From UBA2357 sp041916775 (GTDB taxonomy: Bacteria; Pseudomonadota; Gammaproteobacteria; Burkholderiales; Rhodocyclaceae), in assembly GCA_041916775.1 (NCBI GenBank), contig JAYRYZ010000003.1:1-64000 (forward strand): a stretch of 64,000 nucleotides of DNA, written 5' to 3'. The translations under genes and the position numbers were made by a program. Under the pieces are notes generated by a model. It had not been told where the DNA came from and searched no databases. It worked only from the letters and a program-made list of their open reading frames with translations. Shown here in pieces: positions 41,672 to 47,023 of the stretch; the stretch's first letter is position 1; each line of letters begins with the position of its first letter.

Positions 41672-42488
41672 GGGGACAGACCACGATTTCCAGACTCTGG
41701 CAAACTACGCCGAAACCTGACCACCGGAGTCCCTCATGCCGCGACGCGCTCGCATCGCCTTGCCGAATGTCCCGGTCCACCTCATCCAGCGGGGCAACAA
41801 CCGCCAGCCCTGCTTCTTTGCCGATGAGGACTATCGCCGCTACCTCGATTGGCTGGCAGAGTATGCCGACAAGACGCACTGCCGGGTGCATGCCTATGTG
41901 CTGATGACCAACCACGTGCATCTGCTGCTCTCTTCGGCGCGCGCCGACGCGGGGGGCGCGTTGATGAAGTCGCTGGGGCAGCGATATGTGCAATACGTGA
42001 ACCGCCTCTACCGTCGTAGCGGAACGTTGTGGGAGGGGCGCTTTCGTTCCTGCCTGGTTCAGGAGGAGGACTATATGCTCGCCTGCCAGCGCTACATCGA
42101 GCTGAATCCTGTGCGCGCCGGCATGGTGGCGCATCCGGCCGATTATCGCTGGTCAAGCTATCGTGCCAACGCGCAGGGCGAAGCCGACAGCCTGTTGCGA
42201 CCGCATCCGCTCTACGACGCGCTCGGAGATAGCGCCCCAACGCGCCAAGCGGCTTATCGCGAGTTGTTCCGCCATGAGTTGGATCCGGGCATGGTGGATC
42301 AGATTCGCCGTTCGACCAATGGCAATTTTGCACTGGGCAACGAGCGGTTTGCGTCACAGGTGTCGGAAGCACTGGGCCGGCGCGCAACGCCAGGACGTTC
42401 CGGGCGGCCGCGCAAGTCGGTCGAGGTGGAGTCCGGCGAATTGTGTTGAGCAGGACCTCGCGGGAGGCGTAAACCGTGGTCTGTCCCC
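41672..42488 (+). mobile_element. RAYT element, copy 1, bounded by a 14-bp inverted repeat
   Basis: GGGGACAGACCACG at 41672-41685 is repeated as its exact reverse complement at 42475-42488, flanking the transposase gene. Just inside the left repeat is a second small palindrome CCAGA-C-TCTGG (41690-41700 region). Short palindromes on both sides of a RAYT gene are the expected REP-like context. Confidence 0.8.
41736..42449 (+). CDS. REP-associated tyrosine transposase (Y1, IS200-like), copy 1
   Basis: A 237-residue single-domain Y1 transposase of the HUH superfamily. It has MPRRARIALPNVPVHLIQRGNNR, the HUH metal site NHVHLLL, and YIELNPVRAGMV bearing the nucleophile tyrosine (RYIELNP). The C-terminal basic tail (GRSGRPRKS) is usual for RAYTs. 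These enzymes nick single-stranded REP hairpins and are generally single-copy domesticated genes, so two identical neighbouring copies are unusual. Confidence 0.93.
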   Translation: MPRRARIALPNVPVHLIQRGNNRQPCFFADEDYRRYLDWLAEYADKTHCRVHAYVLMTNHVHLLLSSARADAGGALMKSLGQRYVQYVNRLYRRSGTLWEGRFRSCLVQEEDYMLACQRYIELNPVRAGMVAHPADYRWSSYRANAQGEADSLLRPHPLYDALGDSAPTRQAAYRELFRHELDPGMVDQIRRSTNGNFALGNERFASQVSEALGRRATPGRSGRPRKSVEVESGELC

Positions 42489-42526
42489 GGTTCTCCGCAC
42501 CCGGCAGCCATCTGGATGCAGACCCC

Positions 42527-42928
42527 ATGCCCACCAACCCTGAACATCCAGCCGCGCAGCGAATCGTCGATGAGATCCGCTCTGCGTTCCCTGCGGAGGC
42601 CGCGAAGATTGATGGGCGGCTTGCGCGGCAAGGTTTCGAAGACGCGCCGTACACCTGGGTGGAGCGCTTCTCGCAGCTCACCACGGACGCCATCAAGCGC
42701 GGCGACGCAGTCACTGCGGTCGCGCATCTGAAGGTGGTGTCGAGGCTGCTGGCTGGGGGTGACGAACTCACGCAGCGCTGCATCGATACAGCGTATGTCG
42801 AATCGCTGATGTGGGACGTCAAGGACGAGAAGGCGAAGCAGGCGGGGTGGAAGCTGATGCCGGGGAACCTGCGGCGCCTTTATGTCGCGATGTGGGGCGA
42901 GCAGCCGTTCATGAAGGGCGGGAAATGA
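42527..42928 (+). CDS. Hypothetical protein, copy 1
   Basis: A 133-residue protein from MPTNPEHPAAQRIVDEIRSAF, predicted mostly helical, with a C-terminal segment rich in aromatic residues (ESLMWDVKDEKAKQAGWKLMPGNLRRLYVAMWG). No recognised catalytic motif; I do not recognise the family with certainty. It starts 39 bp beyond the right inverted repeat of RAYT. DNA-identical copy at 44456-44857. Confidence 0.65.
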   Translation: MPTNPEHPAAQRIVDEIRSAFPAEAAKIDGRLARQGFEDAPYTWVERFSQLTTDAIKRGDAVTAVAHLKVVSRLLAGGDELTQRCIDTAYVESLMWDVKDEKAKQAGWKLMPGNLRRLYVAMWGEQPFMKGGK

Positions 42929-43058
42929 GGCCGCGGGTGGCGGCTCGGGATGCGGTGGAGTCGGACCGTCACGGATTGGAGCGGATCGAACCCGTCTTAT
43001 GCCCGCTGGCGCTGGGAATCAAGGTAAGGACGTAATGCAATTTTTGTCAGGAGGCGCC

Positions 43059-43289
43059 ATGGTTGCCGTTTCCAAGATCACTGCCCAGGGCCAGACAACG
43101 ATCCCCCAGGAAATCCGCGCCGCGCTGCATGTCGGACCAGGCGACCTCTTCGTATGGGATGTCGGTGCCGACGGCATGGCGACGGTCCGGCGCGTGCAGC
43201 CGCTCGACATCGAGTATCTGCGTGCGCTGGAAGGGACCTTGTCCGAGTGGTCCGGTCGTGCCGACGAGGATGCTTATCGTGGCCTTTGA
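43059..43289 (+). CDS. AbrB/MazE-type antitoxin, copy 1
   Basis: A 76-residue swapped-hairpin AbrB protein: VSKITAQGQTTIPQEIRAALHVGPGDLFVWDVGADG, then a short C-terminal tail that would bind a toxin. SD AGGAGG at 43049-43054. The expected overlapping toxin start (ATGCTTATCGTG near 43272) opens a frame of only ten codons before a stop inside the repeat at 43293, so the partner toxin has been lost. It differs from copy 2 at three residues (Q12K is the most notable). Confidence 0.82.
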   Translation: MVAVSKITAQGQTTIPQEIRAALHVGPGDLFVWDVGADGMATVRRVQPLDIEYLRALEGTLSEWSGRADEDAYRGL

Positions 43290-43292
43290 ATC

Positions 43293-43352
43293 AGGACAAT
43301 AGGGGCAGGCCATACTTTCCCGGTCCATTCAATGCATGAAGCCGAATACGTA
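43293..43352 (+). repeat. 60-bp dispersed repeat, copy 1
   Basis: Begins AGGACAATAGGGGCAGGCCA and ends near GAAGCCGAATACGTAGT. Two other copies are at 45222-45281 and 46061-46119. A CTATTG at 43374-43379 mirrors CAATAG at 43297-43302, so the element may be a roughly 90-bp MITE- or REP-like sequence. All three lie just downstream of an antitoxin gene. Confidence 0.75.
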
Positions 43353-43447
43353 GTAGTCGGCGTAGTCTGCTCGCTATTGCCCATGCGGTCGGCGCCTCGG
43401 AGTCATCGCACTGGCAATATAGTATCGTTTAAGTTACCATCGACACC

Positions 43448-43591
43448 GTGAGCTACCAGATCAAGGAACTACTTCTGGACGATGGCAATAGCCTTTTTGC
43501 GGAGTGGTTCGGGTCGCTGGAGGCCGTCGCCGCCGCCAAGGTACGTGTTGCTGTCAGCCGTATGGAGCAGGGCAACCTCTCCAACGTCGAG
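43448..43591 (+). pseudogene. RelE-type toxin, 3' truncated (copy 1)
   Basis: The first 48 codons match the intact toxin at 45377 (one Leu/Pro difference at residue 16), then the sequence runs into the left end of the second RAYT unit. The frame continues for 54 unrelated codons, ending at 43756. The toxin core strands and the C-terminal catalytic region are missing, so it should be inactive. Confidence 0.88.
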
Positions 43592-43600
43592 AGAATAATA

Positions 43601-44417
43601 GGGGACAGACCACGATTTCTGGACTCTGGTAAGCTACGCCGAAACCCGACCACCGGAGTCCCTCATGCCGCGACGCGCTCGCATCGCCTTGCCGAATGTC
43701 CCGGTCCACCTCATCCAGCGGGGCAACAACCGCCAGCCCTGCTTCTTTGCCGATGAGGACTATCGCCGCTACCTCGATTGGCTGGCAGAGTATGCCGACA
43801 AGACGCACTGCCGGGTGCATGCCTATGTGCTGATGACCAACCACGTGCATCTGCTGCTCTCTTCGGCGCGCGCCGACGCGGGGGGCGCGTTGATGAAGTC
43901 GCTGGGGCAGCGATATGTGCAATACGTGAACCGCCTCTACCGTCGTAGCGGAACGTTGTGGGAGGGGCGCTTTCGTTCCTGCCTGGTTCAGGAGGAGGAC
44001 TATATGCTCGCCTGCCAGCGCTACATCGAGCTGAATCCTGTGCGCGCCGGCATGGTGGCGCATCCGGCCGATTATCGCTGGTCAAGCTATCGTGCCAACG
44101 CGCAGGGCGAAGCCGACAGCCTGTTGCGACCGCATCCGCTCTACGACGCGCTCGGAGATAGCGCCCCAACGCGCCAAGCGGCTTATCGCGAGTTGTTCCG
44201 CCATGAGTTGGATCCGGGCATGGTGGATCAGATTCGCCGTTCGACCAATGGCAATTTTGCACTGGGCAACGAGCGGTTTGCGTCACAGGTGTCGGAAGCA
44301 CTGGGCCGGCGCGCAACGCCAGGACGTTCCGGGCGGCCGCGCAAGTCGGTCGAGGTGGAGTCCGGCGAATTGTGTTGAGCAGGACCTCGCGGGAGGCGTA
44401 AACCGTGGTCTGTCCCC
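43601..44417 (+). mobile_element. RAYT element, copy 2
   Basis: The same 14-bp inverted repeat bounds it (43601-43614 and 44404-44417). The small palindrome inside the left end has decayed (CTGGACTCTGG instead of CCAGACTCTGG), although the gene itself is unchanged from copy 1. Confidence 0.8.
43665..44378 (+). CDS. REP-associated tyrosine transposase, copy 2
   Basis: A 237-residue protein identical to that at 41736, with the same HUH motif (NHVHLLL) and tyrosine region. It reads in from the truncated toxin gene of copy 1. Both copies keep full open frames with no silent differences visible, which implies very recent duplication or ongoing gene conversion. Confidence 0.93.
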   Translation: MPRRARIALPNVPVHLIQRGNNRQPCFFADEDYRRYLDWLAEYADKTHCRVHAYVLMTNHVHLLLSSARADAGGALMKSLGQRYVQYVNRLYRRSGTLWEGRFRSCLVQEEDYMLACQRYIELNPVRAGMVAHPADYRWSSYRANAQGEADSLLRPHPLYDALGDSAPTRQAAYRELFRHELDPGMVDQIRRSTNGNFALGNERFASQVSEALGRRATPGRSGRPRKSVEVESGELC

Positions 44418-44455
44418 GGTTCTCCGCACCCGGCAGCCATCTGGATGCAGACCCC

Positions 44456-44857
44456 ATGCCCACCAACCCTGAACATCCAGCCGCGCAGCGAATCGTCGAT
44501 GAGATCCGCTCTGCGTTCCCTGCGGAGGCCGCGAAGATTGATGGGCGGCTTGCGCGGCAAGGTTTCGAAGACGCGCCGTACACCTGGGTGGAGCGCTTCT
44601 CGCAGCTCACCACGGACGCCATCAAGCGCGGCGACGCAGTCACTGCGGTCGCGCATCTGAAGGTGGTGTCGAGGCTGCTGGCTGGGGGTGACGAACTCAC
44701 GCAGCGCTGCATCGATACAGCGTATGTCGAATCGCTGATGTGGGACGTCAAGGACGAGAAGGCGAAGCAGGCGGGGTGGAAGCTGATGCCGGGGAACCTG
44801 CGGCGCCTTTATGTCGCGATGTGGGGCGAGCAGCCGTTCATGAAGGGCGGGAAATGA
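44456..44857 (+). CDS. Hypothetical protein, copy 2
   Basis: Identical to the 133-residue protein at 42527 and in the same position after RAYT. Its exact conservation together with RAYT, while the next gene has diverged, suggests the two behave as one unit of exchange. Function unknown. Confidence 0.65.
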   Translation: MPTNPEHPAAQRIVDEIRSAFPAEAAKIDGRLARQGFEDAPYTWVERFSQLTTDAIKRGDAVTAVAHLKVVSRLLAGGDELTQRCIDTAYVESLMWDVKDEKAKQAGWKLMPGNLRRLYVAMWGEQPFMKGGK

Positions 44858-44987
44858 GGCCGCGGGTGGCGGCTCGGGATGCGGTGGAGTCGGACCGTCA
44901 CGGATTGGAGCGGATCGAACCCGTCTCATGCCCGCTGGCGCTGGGAATCAAGGTAAGGACGTAATGCGATTCTTGTCAGGAGGCGCC

Positions 44988-45218
44988 ATGGTTGCCGTTT
45001 CCAAGATCACTCCCAAGGGCCAGACAACGATCCCCCAGGAAATCCGCGCCGCGCTGCATGTCGGACCAGGCGACCTCATCGTATGGGATGTCGGTGCCGA
45101 CGGCATGGCGACGGTCCGGCGCGTGCAGCCGCTCGACATCGAGTATCTGCGTGCGCTGGAAGGTACCTTGTCCGAGTGGTCCGGTCGTGCCGACGAGGAT
45201 GTTTATCGTGGCCTTTGA
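44988..45218 (+). CDS. AbrB/MazE-type antitoxin, copy 2
   Basis: A 76-residue AbrB-fold protein: VSKITPKGQTTIPQEIRAALHVGPGDLIVWDVGADG. This version has the canonical P-K-G-Q-T-T-I-P DNA-binding arm (copy 1 reads A-Q-G-Q) and Ile instead of Phe at residue 31, so it looks closer to the functional ancestor. Its toxin partner is again missing. SD AGGAGG ends 5 bp before the ATG. Confidence 0.83.
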   Translation: MVAVSKITPKGQTTIPQEIRAALHVGPGDLIVWDVGADGMATVRRVQPLDIEYLRALEGTLSEWSGRADEDVYRGL

Positions 45219-45221
45219 ATC

Positions 45222-45281
45222 AGGACAATAGGGGCAGGCCATACTTTCCCGGTCCATTCAATGCATGAAGCCGAATACGTA
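45222..45281 (+). repeat. 60-bp dispersed repeat, copy 2
   Basis: Identical in the first 60 bp to the copy at 43293; located directly after the second AbrB gene. Confidence 0.75.
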
Positions 45282-45376
45282 GTAGTCGGCGTAGTCTGCC
45301 CGCTATTGCCCATGCGGTCGGCGCCTCGGAGTCATCACACTGGCAATATAGTATCGTTTAAGTTACCATCGACGCC

Positions 45377-45715
45377 GTGAGCTACCAGATCAAGGAACTA
45401 CTTCTGGACGATGGCAATAGCCCTTTTGCGGAGTGGTTCGGGTCGCTGGAGGCCGTCGCCGCCGCCAAGGTACGTGTTGCTGTCAGCCGTATGGAGCAGG
45501 GCAACCTCTCCAACGTCGAGTGGTTCCGCGGTATTGGCGAGTACAAGATCGATTGGGGCCCAGGCTTGCGCATCTACCTGGCCAAGGATGGTCTGAAGAT
45601 CGTCATTCTGATTGGTGGCGGCACCAAGAAACGTCAGCAGCAGGACATTGACCGAGCGCTGGCGCTGTGGGAAGACTACAAGCGCCGCAAGGCATCAACC
45701 GGACAAGGAAAGTGA
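45377..45715 (+). CDS. RelE/ParE-superfamily toxin (HI1419-type), intact
   Basis: A 112-residue protein from a GTG start (MSYQIKELLLDDGN). It has the family core GEYKIDWGPGLRIYLAKDGLKIVILIGGGTKKRQQQDIDRA, with conserved Lys/Arg residues for RNA cleavage. A TATAGT at 45347-45352 could be its -10. The antitoxin gene follows by 2 bp. Same family as the 10045 toxin but clearly divergent in sequence. Confidence 0.85.
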   Translation: MSYQIKELLLDDGNSPFAEWFGSLEAVAAAKVRVAVSRMEQGNLSNVEWFRGIGEYKIDWGPGLRIYLAKDGLKIVILIGGGTKKRQQQDIDRALALWEDYKRRKASTGQGK

Positions 45716-45717
45716 AC

Positions 45718-46035
45718 ATGGCACTGACCCGTGACTTCAAGGAAACCGTGGCTGCGCGCGTGCAGAACGATCCGGCCTTTGCGCAGGCGCTTCTGGACGA
45801 GGCCATCGCCCTTTTCGTGAATGGCGAGCCGGAGTCGGCCAAACTGATCCTGCGCGACCTCGTGAATGCCACGCTCGGTTTCGAGGCGCTGGCTGAGGAA
45901 ATCCACAAGCCCGCCAAGAGCCTGCACCGGATGTTGTCGCAGTCGGGCAACCCTACGATGAGCAACATCTCGGCCGTTTTTGCGGCCGTCAAGCGCGCCC
46001 TCAAGGTCGAGGTGCACACCCGCGTGGCGGCCTGA
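45718..46035 (+). CDS. HTH-type antitoxin of the 45377 toxin
   Basis: A 105-residue protein: MALTRDFKETVAARVQNDPAFAQALLDEAIALF, then a helix-turn-helix region (FEALAEEIHKPAKSLHRMLSQSGNPTMSNISAVFAAVKRAL). It should bind and neutralise the RelE-type toxin and repress the operon. SD AAGGAAAG precedes the ATG. The third copy of the 60-bp repeat lies 25 bp after its stop. Confidence 0.85.
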   Translation: MALTRDFKETVAARVQNDPAFAQALLDEAIALFVNGEPESAKLILRDLVNATLGFEALAEEIHKPAKSLHRMLSQSGNPTMSNISAVFAAVKRALKVEVHTRVAA

Positions 46036-46060
46036 GCGCAGGAAGGACAATCGGGGAGGA

Positions 46061-46119
46061 AGGACAATAGGGGCAGGCCACACTTTTCCCGGCCACTCAA
46101 TGCATGAAGCCGAATACGT
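46061..46119 (+). repeat. 60-bp dispersed repeat, copy 3
   Basis: Matches the 43293 and 45222 copies with several substitutions (CACTTTTCCCGGCC for TACTTTCCCGGTC). Preceded at 46043 by a partial direct copy of its start (AGGACAATCGGGG). Lies outside the tandem duplication, so it is an independent insertion or older copy. Confidence 0.7.
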
Positions 46120-46190
46120 GGTTTGTCCCGTGTTGCGCCACGTATTGCCCTGCGTGGCGCTAGACCTTCCGCCACGGCGTTTCTCCGACG

Positions 46191-46529
46191 TCAACTCGAT
46201 GGGTGGGTTTCGAGCCATTCGCGCAAGGCCGCGTTCATTCGCGTTTGCCAGCCGGGGCCGCCAGCACGAAAGGCGGCGAGGATGTCGCGGTCGAAGCGAA
46301 TGGTGGTTGATTCCTTGTCGCTTCCTCCCGGGCGTCCGCGCTGCTTCCGATAGGCTTCAATCCCGGTTTGCATTTCTTCGTGCGTCAGAGGCCGGTCATC
46401 CTCGTTCTCGCCGTCCCAGACATACGGCGTCTTCCCGCGCACTATGGTCACGTCGGTCTTGCTCTCGCCGAGCGTGCCGGCGGCGCGCATCTCAGCGGTC
46501 GTCGTTGAAGTCATTTTCGAGCCAGCCAT
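46191..46529 (-). CDS. brnA: BrnA antitoxin
   Basis: A 112-residue protein ending in the ribbon-helix-helix region ESTTIRFDRDILAAFRAGGPGWQTRMNAALREWL, which is diagnostic for BrnA. It dimerises to bind DNA and two BrnT molecules. A start at MAGSKMTS is chosen because it overlaps brnT by 38 nt, as is common; MTSTTTAE at 46514 is the alternative. Confidence 0.88.
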   Translation of the reverse strand: MAGSKMTSTTTAEMRAAGTLGESKTDVTIVRGKTPYVWDGENEDDRPLTHEEMQTGIEAYRKQRGRPGGSDKESTTIRFDRDILAAFRAGGPGWQTRMNAALREWLETHPSS

Positions 46530-46800
46530 GGTAGTTGCTCCTTTCCACTTCGCTGGCAGGCCTGAAGCTGACGATCCGTAGGGCGTCCTCGCGCGCCACA
46601 TGCACCACCGTCAGCACCGCCAGCACATCGAACACATAGGCAAACGATTGCGTCCGCCGTTCGCCGCCACGCACACGCTCAACGTCGAGCCGGTAGGGGC
46701 TGTCCAGCACCATCACCGCGTCGATGAAGTCCAGCCCATGCTTGTCGAGGTTGGCTTCCCGCTTGGTTTCGTCCCAGAGGATGTGCGTGCTCATCGGCAT
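46492..46800 (-). CDS. brnT: BrnT ribonuclease toxin
   Basis: A 102-residue RelE-fold toxin from MPMSTHILWDETKREANLDKHGLDF; MSTHILW at 46794 is equally plausible. It has the BrnT signature W-D-x-x-K-x-x-x-N-x-x-K-H-G-x-D-F, the catalytic-region RERRTQ-like segment (GGERRTQSF) and RIVSFRPASEVERSNY. It cleaves RNA and arrests translation until bound by BrnA. Confidence 0.9.
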   Translation of the reverse strand: MPMSTHILWDETKREANLDKHGLDFIDAVMVLDSPYRLDVERVRGGERRTQSFAYVFDVLAVLTVVHVAREDALRIVSFRPASEVERSNYHGWLENDFNDDR

Positions 46801-46801
46801 T

Positions 46802-46843
46802 ATTGTGGTAACAGTAATTTCGAGCGTCAAGAATTTCTGTTAC
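46802..46843 (-). promoter_or_regulatory. brnTA promoter and inverted-repeat operator
   Basis: On the minus strand TTGACG (plus 46825-46830) and CACAAT (plus 46802-46807) are 17 bp apart. GTAACAG (46808-46814) and CTGTTAC (46837-46843) form a perfect 7-bp inverted repeat with A/T-rich inner arms spanning the -35 and spacer, a likely BrnA operator. Confidence 0.6.
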
Positions 46844-47023
46844 TACGTTATCCGCGACATCACGGTCGAGTTCCTGTAGTGAGGGCGCGGCATGCCTCGA
46901 TTGTTGAACAGACCAGGTTCGCTGCAGGGCGGCAGGCGGTGTGAATCCGATTTCCGCGGGCCCCTGCGCCAAAGCGGCGATAATGGCGGCCTTTTCGCCT
47001 CGCGCCCCTTCTGGAATATCCGC

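Larger units (their letters stand above)
41665..43593 (+). repeat. Tandem duplication, copy 1 (unit 1,929 bp)
   Basis: The segment from AATAATAGGGG at 41665 to within the toxin gene at 43591 is repeated at 43594-45520 with a constant offset of 1,929 bp. It contains RAYT, a 133-residue unknown protein, an AbrB-type antitoxin and the first 48 codons of a RelE-type toxin. Two extra bases (AG) mark the junction. Confidence 0.95.
43594..45520 (+). repeat. Tandem duplication, copy 2
   Basis: Second copy of the unit at 41665. It continues without interruption into an intact toxin gene and its antitoxin, so it probably represents the ancestral arrangement at the right side. RAYT and the unknown gene are identical to copy 1 from about 41736 to 42995. 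The AbrB/toxin part differs at roughly ten positions, and the 60 bp before RAYT at about six. Confidence 0.95.

Noticed and set aside
41782..44751. Pair of identical 346-codon minus-strand frames over the RAYT copies
   Set aside because: Antisense shadows; their identity was used only as evidence that the underlying DNA is identical.
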